6,160 nt of DNA, taken from assembly GCA_945878385.1 (NCBI GenBank), contig CAMCTE010000163.1, forward strand, positions 1-6,160, written 5' to 3'. Below, one piece after another: positions 1 through 5,385 of the stretch. This DNA comes from Azohydromonas lata NBRC 102462. Lineage in GTDB: Bacteria > Pseudomonadota > Gammaproteobacteria > Burkholderiales > Burkholderiaceae_C. How positions within the stretch are numbered: the stretch's first letter is position 1; each line of letters starts with the position of its first letter. Both the position numbers and the translations under genes were made by a program. The notes beneath the pieces were generated by a model, which saw only the letters and a program-made list of their open reading frames with translations, was not told where the DNA came from and searched no databases.

Positions 1-1
1 C

Positions 2-466
2 CAGATAGGCGAAGACCCGCACGGCATACCCAACAACCTGCTGCCTTACATCACCCAGGTGGCGGTGGGCAAGCTGCCCGAACTGGCGGTGTTTGGCAAC
101 GACTACCCCACGGTGGACGGTACCGGCGTTCGCGACTACATTCATGTGGTGGACTTGGCCGAAGGCCACCTGGCGGCTTTAGCCGCATTGAATGCGCCGC
201 ACATCCGCCCTGGGACATACACATGGAACCTGGGTACCGGCCATGGTTACAGCGTGCTGCAGATGGTCCAGGCCTTTGAAGCCGCCAGCAGCCGCCCCGT
301 GCCCTACCGTTTGGCCCTGCGCCGCCCCGGCGACATTGCCACCTGCTACGCCGACCCCACCAAAGCCGCCACCGAACTGGGCTGGACCGCGAAGCGCGAC
401 CTGAACACCATGATGCGCGACGCTTGGCGCTGGCAGTCGCAGAACCCAGATGGCTATCGTGGATGA
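2..466 (+). CDS. galE: UDP-glucose 4-epimerase GalE, C-terminal part (5' end outside window)
   Basis: This is the C-terminal 154 residues of an extended short-chain dehydrogenase/reductase of the GalE family, which interconverts UDP-glucose and UDP-galactose (and often the N-acetyl forms) in the cytoplasm. The reading frame is open from base 2, so the NAD-binding half, the YxxxK catalytic motif and the start codon lie upstream of the window. Typical GalE C-terminal signatures are present: the substrate-binding stretch GIPNNLLPYITQVAVGK, then FGNDYPTVDGTGVRDYIHV followed by DLAEGH, the NLGTG loop, RRPGD, and a late ELGW segment before the end. GalE proteins are about 340 residues, so somewhat under half is present. 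The stop is TGA at 464-466. The next gene points the same way and makes another nucleotide-sugar enzyme, which fits a polysaccharide precursor operon. The identification is firm; exact substrate preference cannot be read from this part. Confidence 0.95.
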   Translation, partial: QIGEDPHGIPNNLLPYITQVAVGKLPELAVFGNDYPTVDGTGVRDYIHVVDLAEGHLAALAALNAPHIRPGTYTWNLGTGHGYSVLQMVQAFEAASSRPVPYRLALRRPGDIATCYADPTKAATELGWTAKRDLNTMMRDAWRWQSQNPDGYRG

Positions 467-604
467 AATTAAAAATTCAATGATAAACGCAGATTCTGAC
501 TCAGGACTCAGGACTCAGGACTCAGGACTCAGGACTCAGGACTCAGGACTCAGGACTCAGGACTCAGGACTCAGGACTCTTGCGGGATTTCACATCATGG
601 GTGA
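450..604 (+). other. Leader reading frame through the heptamer array, in frame with the dehydratase
   Basis: An ATG at 450, inside the end of galE, opens a frame that overlaps the galE stop (464-466), passes a second in-frame ATG at 480, reads through the heptamer array as DSGLRTQ repeats and continues in frame into the wbpM-type gene. If used, it would add 53 low-complexity residues to the dehydratase. I see no convincing Shine-Dalgarno sequence before 450 or 480, so it is probably not the main start. It may still be translated by ribosomes finishing galE. With one heptamer fewer, the same frame would stop at TGA 610-612. With one more, it would stop at TGA 602-604. The end coordinate given marks the hairpin and start region rather than a stop in the present sequence. 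Confidence 0.35.
498..579 (+). repeat. GACTCAG heptamer tandem repeat, 11 full units plus GACTC
   Basis: Eleven perfect head-to-tail copies of GACTCAG run from 498 to 574 and a twelfth partial copy (GACTC) from 575 to 579. No unit has a mismatch, so the array looks young or actively homogenised. It lies between the galE stop and the start of the wbpM-type gene. Because 7 is not a multiple of 3, three units (21 bp) encode one cycle of the heptapeptide DSGLRTQ, and all three forward frames give the same cycle without a stop. The reverse strand meets a TGA in every frame. Short tandem arrays of this kind change copy number by polymerase slippage. Heptanucleotide arrays are known from cyanobacteria, but I cannot tie this unit to a named family. 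Confidence 0.97.
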
Positions 605-608
605 AATC
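586..608 (+). promoter_or_regulatory. Perfect 8-bp hairpin over the dehydratase ribosome-binding site
   Basis: GATTTCAC (586-593) and GTGAAATC (601-608) are exact reverse complements separated by a 7-nt loop (594-600). The second arm ends one base before the ATG at 609. The Shine-Dalgarno-like GGTGA at 599-603 lies partly in the loop and partly in that arm. An alternative start ATG at 597 lies in the loop. In RNA this could hide the start region until an upstream ribosome melts it, which would couple translation to galE or to the leader frame. The palindrome itself is seen directly; the regulatory role is inferred. A DNA operator is an alternative reading. Confidence 0.6.
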
Positions 609-2648
609 ATGATTCGTACATTGAGTCGTTTTGCAGCGCCTGCATTGGCTTTGCCCCGAGCAGTCAAACGCGGAGTCGTGCTAGCTTTGGATGCGGGCCT
701 TTGTATTTTGTCTGTCTGGCTGGCTTTTTATTTGCGCAGTGGCACTTTCACTTCACTGTCAGGCCCAGCCATCTGGCCCGCCGTAGCCTCTGTTGTTCTG
801 GCTTTGCCTGTTTTCATCACCTCGGGTCTCTACAGAGCCATTTTCCGCTACAGCGGTTTGCCGGCCATGGTGGCGGTGGGGCATGCCATGTTGTTGTATG
901 GCCTGGCTTTTGCGGCTATTTTTACCTTCTGGGGTGTGGATGGCGTTCCACGCACAGTGGGCTTGATCCAGCCGATTTTGCTGCTGCTTTTGGTCGGTGC
1001 ATCACGCGCTGCGGCTCGGGTGTGGTTGGGTGGGCTGTACCACCAGCAGCTTCGCAAGGCATCTTTGCCGCAAGCGCTGATTTACGGGGCGGGCAGTGCA
1101 GGGCGTCAACTGGCCTCGGCCATGGCCAACAGCCCAGAAATTCGGGTGGTGGGTTTTCTGGACGATGACGACCGGTTGCACGGCCATGTGCTCAATGGCT
1201 TGCCTATTCATAACCCGGCGGATTTGGTCGAGGTGTTGAACGGCACCTCCATCACCGATGTGCTGTTGGCCTTGCCAAGCGTGTCACGTCAGCGGCGTAA
1301 CGAAATTTTGAATGAACTAAAGCACCACAAGGTGGCGTTGCGCACCTTGCCAGGCTTGAGTGATATTGCCACTGGCAAGGTGAGCCTGAGCGATGTGCGC
1401 GAGCTGGACATTGACGACTTGTTGGGCCGCGAGCCGGTCAAGCCCAATGGTTTGTTGCTCAACCTGAATACGCACCACAAAACAGTGCTGGTGACTGGGG
1501 CGGGGGGTAGCATTGGCAGCGAACTGTGCCGTCAGATCCTCAAGACCAATCCCAAGCAGCTGCTGCTGGTGGAAATGAGCGAATTTGCGCTTTATCAGAT
1601 TCACCAGGAGCTGCAGGCGGCTGTGGCTGGCGAGCGAGTCAGCGTGAACGAGCCGGTGGAAGGCGACGCGCCTGCAGATTCGCAGGTTAATGCTGGGCCA
1701 GCCATTGAGATCGTGCCCTTGCTGGCCTCGGTATGCGACGAAGTGCGCATGCAAGAGATCATGGACACCTGGAAGCCGAACACGGTGTACCACGCTGCTG
1801 CCTACAAGCATGTGCCCCTGGTGGAGCACAACCCGGCCGAGGGGGTGAGGAACAACGTGTGGGGCACCCGGGTGTGTGCCGAAGCGGCTGCGCGCAATGG
1901 CGTGCGCAACTTTGTACTCATCAGCACCGACAAGGCAGTGCGGCCCACCAACATCATGGGCGCGACCAAGCGCTTGGCAGAGATGGTGTTGCAGGCACTG
2001 GCCGAGGTGAATACCGCTGTGGCTGCCCAAGGGGGCAGGGCGCCCAGTGCGCGGACCACTTTTTCGATGGTGCGCTTTGGCAATGTGTTGGGCTCCAGTG
2101 GCTCGGTGGTGCCTCTGTTTCGCGAGCAGATCAAAAACGGCGGCCCCATCACCCTGACGCATGCCGACATCACCCGCTACTTCATGACCATCCCTGAGGC
2201 GGCGCAGCTGGTCGTTCAAGCCGGTGCCATGGGGCAGGGCGGTGATGTGTTTGTGCTGGACATGGGCCAGCCCGTCAAGATCATCGACCTAGCCCGCCGC
2301 ATGGTGGAGCTGTCGGGCCTGACAGTGCGCGACGAGCTAAACCCCAGTGGCGACATCGAGCTGGTCGTGACAGGCCTGCGCCCCGGTGAAAAGCTTTATG
2401 AAGAGCTGTTGATTGGCGACAACCCCAAGCCCACCCAGCACCCACGCATCATGAAGGCGCATGAGCAGTACCTCACTTGGCCTCAATTGGAGGGCAAGCT
2501 CAACGCCCTGAGCATGGCCATGGGTGTGAACGATGTGCCTGTCATCCGCGCCTTGCTCAAAGACCTGGTCAGTGGCTACCAGCCCAGCGGCGAAGTGGTG
2601 GACTGGGTACACATGGCTCTTGAGCGTGAAGCGCTCGCCAATGAGTAA
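609..2648 (+). CDS. wbpM: Membrane-bound nucleotide-sugar 4,6-dehydratase, WbpM/CapD/PglF type
   Basis: Large SDR-family enzyme, 679 residues from this start, close to the 665 of Pseudomonas WbpM. The family converts UDP-GlcNAc to the 4-keto-6-deoxy intermediate used for sugars such as QuiNAc, FucNAc or bacillosamine in O-antigen, capsule or protein glycans. Four hydrophobic segments (about residues 23-42, 54-74, 84-110, 116-139) anchor it in the inner membrane. A first Rossmann-like domain follows with GAGSAGRQ at about 160-167. The catalytic domain has the nucleotide-binding motif TGAGGSIG at about 296-303, AAYKHVPLVE, STDKAVRPTN and the M-x-x-x-K pair (M450, K454); methionine in place of the usual SDR tyrosine marks the large WbpM class. 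RPGEKLYEEL near the end is also typical. Residues 339-364 form an alanine-, valine- and acid-rich insert. ATG 609 was chosen for GGTGA at 599-603; ATG 597 and ATG 450 are in-frame alternatives. Family certain; exact sugar not. Confidence 0.93.
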   Translation: MIRTLSRFAAPALALPRAVKRGVVLALDAGLCILSVWLAFYLRSGTFTSLSGPAIWPAVASVVLALPVFITSGLYRAIFRYSGLPAMVAVGHAMLLYGLAFAAIFTFWGVDGVPRTVGLIQPILLLLLVGASRAAARVWLGGLYHQQLRKASLPQALIYGAGSAGRQLASAMANSPEIRVVGFLDDDDRLHGHVLNGLPIHNPADLVEVLNGTSITDVLLALPSVSRQRRNEILNELKHHKVALRTLPGLSDIATGKVSLSDVRELDIDDLLGREPVKPNGLLLNLNTHHKTVLVTGAGGSIGSELCRQILKTNPKQLLLVEMSEFALYQIHQELQAAVAGERVSVNEPVEGDAPADSQVNAGPAIEIVPLLASVCDEVRMQEIMDTWKPNTVYHAAAYKHVPLVEHNPAEGVRNNVWGTRVCAEAAARNGVRNFVLISTDKAVRPTNIMGATKRLAEMVLQALAEVNTAVAAQGGRAPSARTTFSMVRFGNVLGSSGSVVPLFREQIKNGGPITLTHADITRYFMTIPEAAQLVVQAGAMGQGGDVFVLDMGQPVKIIDLARRMVELSGLTVRDELNPSGDIELVVTGLRPGEKLYEELLIGDNPKPTQHPRIMKAHEQYLTWPQLEGKLNALSMAMGVNDVPVIRALLKDLVSGYQPSGEVVDWVHMALEREALANE

Positions 2649-2668
2649 ATTGAGTTGATGGGCGGTCG

Positions 2669-2974
2669 ATGAAAATCTTGTCAGACCTCGTCAACATGCT
2701 TATGCCCAAGAGCGATCCGTCCGTGCTCTATGTGAGCATTGACGAGCTGCCCAACCCGCGCGATTGGGGCACTGTGGACTTGATTGCGGGCAACAAGCTG
2801 ATCTTCAGCGAAGACATTGACTTGGCCGTACCCAACACCGACGCCATCGAGGCCCTGATTGGCCAATATTGGCAAGAGATCCAATCCAGCGGTTACCAGC
2901 GGATCGAATACAAAAACGTATCCGGCTGGGTGCAGAAAAAGATCGAAGAGAAGCTGGCCTCAGGTCGGCGCTGA
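2669..2974 (+). CDS. Small protein of unknown function (101 aa)
   Basis: I do not recognise this protein. It is 101 residues, soluble in character, with no signal peptide or membrane segment. The core contains VLYVSIDELPNPRDWGTVDL, a possible alternation of short strands, and ends in a basic, helical tail (VQKKIEEKLASGRR). The start ATG 2669 lies 20 nt after the dehydratase stop and has a modest purine-rich GGGCGG just upstream. An in-frame TGA at 2651 rules out any longer form. The tight spacing and same direction suggest cotranscription with galE and the wbpM-type gene. Codon use looks like the neighbours, which supports real coding. It ends 24 bp before the convergent rfaH-type gene. Confidence 0.75.
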   Translation: MKILSDLVNMLMPKSDPSVLYVSIDELPNPRDWGTVDLIAGNKLIFSEDIDLAVPNTDAIEALIGQYWQEIQSSGYQRIEYKNVSGWVQKKIEEKLASGRR

Positions 2975-2982
2975 CCCAGATC

Positions 2983-2999
2983 AGCCCTTCGGTGGGGCT
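2983..2999. terminator. Possible weak bidirectional terminator hairpin between convergent genes
   Basis: AGCCC (2983-2987) pairs with GGGCT (2995-2999); a T-G wobble could extend the stem to six pairs around a 5-nt loop. It sits in the 24-bp gap between two converging genes, where a shared terminator would be expected. No T-run follows on either strand, so intrinsic termination is doubtful and Rho-dependent termination is equally likely. Confidence 0.3.
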
Positions 3000-3496
3000 C
3001 AGTTGACTTTGCGGACGCTGGCCGGTGGCAGCGACATCTTGACTTGCTTGCTCAGAATGTTGAGCAGCACCATCACCCGGCCTTCGGCATCGGCCATTTG
3101 GTAGATGGCCTCCACCCCCACAAACGGCCCGTCGGTCACCACGACCTGCTCGCCTGGCTCAAAGTGACGCAGTTGCACCTCAGCCGAATCGGTTTTGACC
3201 TGCAGCTGGGCAATCAGCTCGCCTTCGATCTTGGCTGGCGTTTGCCCAAAAGTCACCAAACGGCTGACGCCAACGGTGGAGCGGATGGGAGCCCAGCTTT
3301 GTGATTCCAGCCCCGTGCCCAGGCGGATGAACAGATAGCGGGGGAAAAGCGGCTCTTGCACCACCTGCAAGGCACCCCGACGCAGCTTTTCTGCACGGAT
3401 CAGCGGCAGAAAACATGCGAAGCCTTGGCGCTCGAGGTTGTCCAGAGCAACGCGTTCTTGGCGGATCTTGGTGTGGATCAGATACCAGTTGCTCAT
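2999..3496 (-). CDS. rfaH: RfaH-type transcription antiterminator (NusG paralogue)
   Basis: A 165-residue NusG-family protein; E. coli RfaH has 162. RfaH binds RNA polymerase paused at ops elements, suppresses Rho-dependent polarity and recruits ribosomes to long surface-polysaccharide operons. The N-terminal NGN domain (about 1-100) starts SNWYLIHTK and carries LERQ at 21-24, as in E. coli, EPLFPRYLF at 48-56 and GVSRLVTFG at 76-84. The C-terminal KOW domain (about 113-165) contains PGEQVVVTDGPFVG and VLLNILSKQVK. E48 and R140 match the E48-R138 salt bridge that locks E. coli RfaH in its autoinhibited fold, which favours RfaH over general NusG. The HTT motif of E. coli RfaH (its residues 65-67) is not obvious. 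The frame is open for 76 more codons upstream, but that stretch overlaps the TPR gene and is not RfaH-like. ATG 3496 gives the family N-terminus. A convergent polysaccharide operon is a likely target. Confidence 0.9.
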   Translation of the reverse strand: MSNWYLIHTKIRQERVALDNLERQGFACFLPLIRAEKLRRGALQVVQEPLFPRYLFIRLGTGLESQSWAPIRSTVGVSRLVTFGQTPAKIEGELIAQLQVKTDSAEVQLRHFEPGEQVVVTDGPFVGVEAIYQMADAEGRVMVLLNILSKQVKMSLPPASVRKVN

Positions 3497-3528
3497 CTCA
3501 AGGCCTTTTCTTACAGATTCGACAACGG

Positions 3529-3553
3529 ATTCTACCGGCTCGGGTGACCGGTA
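3529..3553 (-). promoter_or_regulatory. Candidate rfaH upstream control region: -10-like box and short inverted repeat
   Basis: The 88-bp gap between the TPR gene and the rfaH-type gene contains, on the minus strand, TAGAAT (3534-3529), five of six matches to the sigma-70 -10 box and placed to give a leader of about 25 nt. TACCGG (3533-3538) and CCGGTA (3548-3553) form a 6-bp inverted repeat with a 9-nt spacer next to it. I find no good -35 box. Both elements are short enough to be chance; the gene may simply be read from the XRE-TPR promoter. Confidence 0.25.
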
Positions 3554-3584
3554 ACTGACAGGGGGGCCAGAAGCGGAGCCGTTT

Positions 3585-4652
3585 TCAGCTGCGCCGGTCA
3601 AAACCCGCCCGGTCCCAAGGCCAGATGTCCATGTTGAAGCGGTTGCGCACCTTGCGAACCAGCTTTTTGGACAGGGTGTCGGTGATGCCGCCGACAAAAT
3701 AGGCGCTCTTTTCTGCATACGCACCCCTGCGCTCGGGGTCTTGTTCGTAGGTCAGGCCTTCGTGCTGTTCGGCCAACTTGGCCCGCTCTTTGAGCACGGC
3801 AGCTGAGTTGAAGACCCAGTCCACAAAGTCAATTTCTTCAGGCGTCCAGTCGCAGCTGGGCGCATTCAGATACTCGGCTGCCCATTCGGCACCGTACCGG
3901 TTGCTGGCGTGCCAATACAGGTGCTCCGTCAACACCGTTCTGCCTGTAAGCCCCTCCGCAATGTAGGGGTTGGCCGCGATCCCGCGCCGAATGTAGGTGC
4001 AGGCAGACACGTAATCCCCACCCCTGAAAGCAATTTGCCCGGCCTGGTACCAGTGGGCCGGTGAGTCTGGCGCATGTTCCAGAAAGTGCCCCAGTGCCGA
4101 GCGGGCGTCGCCCAGCATCATGCTGATGTCGCCCACCAGCATGCGCACGCCCAGGTTGTCGGCCGGGCACCAGGCCAGCATTTTTTGGGCAAGCTGCTGC
4201 GCGGCTTTGGCATCGCGGCGGTCCATCAGGCCCAGTAGGTAGCCGTGGGCCACCCTTAAAAATGGCCGGTTGTCCACCTCTGACCAGCTGATCCGGCCGT
4301 TGTAGCCTTTGGGGATGAGTAAGCTTGCCTGCTTGAAGGCCTTGGCCCAGACCTCGGTGGCTTCGTCCCGCATTTCGAGTGCCCACAGGCGGTTAGCCAG
4401 GTAGTTTTGCAGCTCCAGATTTCCAGGCGACTGGGCCAACAGCTTTTGGGCGTGCAGCAGGGCCTGCTTGTCGTTGATGCGACCGGCGTCCAGTTCGTCC
4501 ATGAGCTGGTCCAGCGCTTCTTCCTGATCCCAGTTGCGCGAGAAGCAGCCAAACCCGACGGGTTCGTCGGTGTCGAAGTCTGGCTCTTGGCGGATGGTGA
4601 AGGTGAGCTGCTGGCTGGTGGAGGTTTTGGGGGCTGTGGGCTTTTTAGGCAT
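3585..4652 (-). CDS. TPR-like helical repeat protein, resembling the ST7-type family
   Basis: A 355-residue soluble protein with no signal peptide. The N-terminal 30 residues are lysine-, threonine- and acid-rich and probably disordered. From about residue 60 to 235 it shows helical-repeat periodicity of TPR type: ALLHAQKLLAQSPGNLELQNYLANRLW (split as two helices), a turn containing DNRPFLRVAHGYLLGL (127-142), then QKMLAWCPADNLGVRMLVGD (156-175), ARSALGHF and AGQIAFRGGDYVSACTYIRRGI. The NRPFLR... and DNLGVR pattern reminds me of ST7-like TPR proteins, a resemblance from memory only. The C-terminal 100 residues are rich in W, Y and charged residues, and contain no enzyme motif I recognise. Its ATG overlaps the end of the XRE gene by 8 nt (ATGCCTAA), so translation is likely coupled. 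TPR folds mediate protein contacts; the partner is unknown. Confidence 0.85.
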   Translation of the reverse strand: MPKKPTAPKTSTSQQLTFTIRQEPDFDTDEPVGFGCFSRNWDQEEALDQLMDELDAGRINDKQALLHAQKLLAQSPGNLELQNYLANRLWALEMRDEATEVWAKAFKQASLLIPKGYNGRISWSEVDNRPFLRVAHGYLLGLMDRRDAKAAQQLAQKMLAWCPADNLGVRMLVGDISMMLGDARSALGHFLEHAPDSPAHWYQAGQIAFRGGDYVSACTYIRRGIAANPYIAEGLTGRTVLTEHLYWHASNRYGAEWAAEYLNAPSCDWTPEEIDFVDWVFNSAAVLKERAKLAEQHEGLTYEQDPERRGAYAEKSAYFVGGITDTLSKKLVRKVRNRFNMDIWPWDRAGFDRRS

Positions 4653-4950
4653 CTTGAGGGCTCGGGCTGGATGGCGGAGGCAAGGCGGTCGTGGTCATAG
4701 TCGTGTAGACCCGGCCCTGTGTGGCGATGTAGCGACGGATTTCTGGGGCCATGTGCTCTGGCACAAGCATGAGGCTCAGGCCCATGGCCTCTGCAATGCG
4801 CTCGATGGAAGACAGTCGCGGATCGCGCTTGCCACTTTCGATCTCGGACAAGTGCTGAGGCGACATGCCCGTGGCAGCCGAGACCGCCTCCAGCGTCAAA
4901 TGACGTTGGTTGCGCTGCCGGCGCAGGGCTGAGGGAATGAAAGAATCCAT
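4645..4950 (-). CDS. XRE-family helix-turn-helix transcriptional regulator
   Basis: A 101-residue protein made almost entirely of a Cro/C1-type DNA-binding domain: residues 6-62 read SALRRQRNQRHLTLEAVSA, then ATGMSPQHLSEIESGKRDP, then RLSSIERIAEAMGLSLMLV, the classic five-helix layout with the recognition helix around SPQHLSEIESG. The domain resembles HipB-type antitoxin regulators, but no HipA kinase is adjacent. The tail (83-101) is Thr/Pro/Ser-rich and likely flexible. ATG 4950 was chosen because the family domain starts there; the frame is open further upstream, but that part overlaps vanZ and looks non-coding. No clear Shine-Dalgarno sequence precedes it. It is the first gene of a leftward unit with the TPR gene and probably rfaH. 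The 18-bp palindrome at 4984-5001 is a natural candidate for its operator. Confidence 0.88.
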   Translation of the reverse strand: MDSFIPSALRRQRNQRHLTLEAVSAATGMSPQHLSEIESGKRDPRLSSIERIAEAMGLSLMLVPEHMAPEIRRYIATQGRVYTTMTTTALPPPSSPSPQDA

Positions 4951-4951
4951 A

Positions 4952-4964
4952 GGCGGTAGAGTAG
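4952..4964 (+). promoter_or_regulatory. ops-like motif (RfaH recruitment element candidate)
   Basis: GGCGGTAGAGTAG on the plus strand matches the E. coli ops core GGCGGTAGCGTG at 10 of its 12 positions, including the whole first eight bases. The T of the consensus TG is kept, but the final G is replaced by A. It points toward the vanZ-wbuC pair. Against a function, the best -10-like box for that pair lies downstream of it (TATGAT 4988-4993), so it would be transcribed only from a promoter further upstream, within the XRE gene. Confidence 0.3.
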
Positions 4965-4983
4965 ACCAAGTGTGTGGAATATT

Positions 4984-5001
4984 TTCATATGATCGTATGA
5001 A
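4984..5001. promoter_or_regulatory. 18-bp near-perfect palindrome, candidate operator in divergent promoter region
   Basis: TTCATATGATCGTATGAA is an inverted repeat with two 9-bp arms that match at 8 of 9 positions and no spacer, centred between 4992 and 4993. It is AT-rich in a GC-rich genome and lies between the divergent XRE and vanZ genes. It overlaps a -10-like TATGAT (4988-4993) for the rightward genes, so a bound dimer could block both directions. The XRE regulator encoded next to it is the obvious candidate ligand; this is inference from position. Confidence 0.5.
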
Positions 5002-5004
5002 TTC

Positions 5005-5385
5005 GTGTGGCTGGAGATGTTTGAAGTGATTTGGATGCGTGTTGCTTGGTATTTGGCGATGGCGGCAGTGGCGGTGCTGGCGCTGATGCCCATTGAGCAT
5101 TTGCAGCTACCGGTGTTTGACTGGTGGGACAAGGCGCAGCACGCCCTGGCTTTTGTGGTGTTGACCGGCTGGGCCTTGCTGCTGTGGCCAGTGAATACCT
5201 TGCCCGTGGTGGTGGGCATGCTGGCATATGGCGCAGGCATTGAAGCCGCGCAGTGGGTCGTAGGCTGGCGCTTTGCAGAGTGGGCCGATCTGACGGCGGA
5301 TGCCGTGGGTGTGTCAGTGGCTTGGTTAGTGGTCAACGGCTGGTGGCGTTTTGAAAGCCGCAAACAGGAGAGGGCAGTTTCATGA
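5005..5385 (+). CDS. VanZ-like family membrane protein
   Basis: A 126-residue inner-membrane protein with about four hydrophobic segments (roughly residues 12-28, 45-62, 66-85 and 97-113). VanZ-family signs are DKAQHALAFVVLTG at 42-55 (D42, H46), IEAAQW at 79-84 (E80, Q83) and ADLTADAVGV at 94-103, corresponding to the usual D...N..G block. VanZ was named from teicoplanin resistance in enterococci, but most proteobacterial members have no known role in resistance and often sit near envelope genes. The start is uncertain: GTG 5005 is the longest, while in-frame ATG 5017 and ATG 5035 would also keep the first membrane segment; none has a well-placed Shine-Dalgarno sequence. The stop overlaps the next start as ATGA (5382-5385), showing a two-gene operon. 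Confidence 0.88.
   Translation: MWLEMFEVIWMRVAWYLAMAAVAVLALMPIEHLQLPVFDWWDKAQHALAFVVLTGWALLLWPVNTLPVVVGMLAYGAGIEAAQWVVGWRFAEWADLTADAVGVSVAWLVVNGWWRFESRKQERAVS

Noticed and set aside
498..579. CRISPR array
   Set aside because: The units are 7 bp and directly abut with no spacers, so this is a simple tandem repeat.
1317..2219. 300-codon open frame on the minus strand opposite the dehydratase gene
   Set aside because: It lies wholly antisense to a well-recognised enzyme, and its translation is rich in H, R, G and A without any domain; long antisense frames are common in GC-rich coding DNA.
3497..3724. 76-codon N-terminal extension of the rfaH-type protein
   Set aside because: The extension overlaps the TPR gene, has no recognisable content, and RfaH proteins begin with the segment encoded from 3496.
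3585..4950. HipB-HipA type toxin-antitoxin pair
   Set aside because: The XRE protein is HipB-like in its DNA-binding domain, but the coupled gene has TPR-like helices and no kinase motifs.
4951..5100. Longer start for the XRE regulator
   Set aside because: The added residues are low in structure, overlap the vanZ gene on the other strand and precede the family's normal N-terminus.
5005..5385. Glycopeptide (teicoplanin) resistance gene
   Set aside because: The protein belongs to the broad VanZ-like family, but there are no other van genes, and most such proteobacterial proteins have no shown resistance role.
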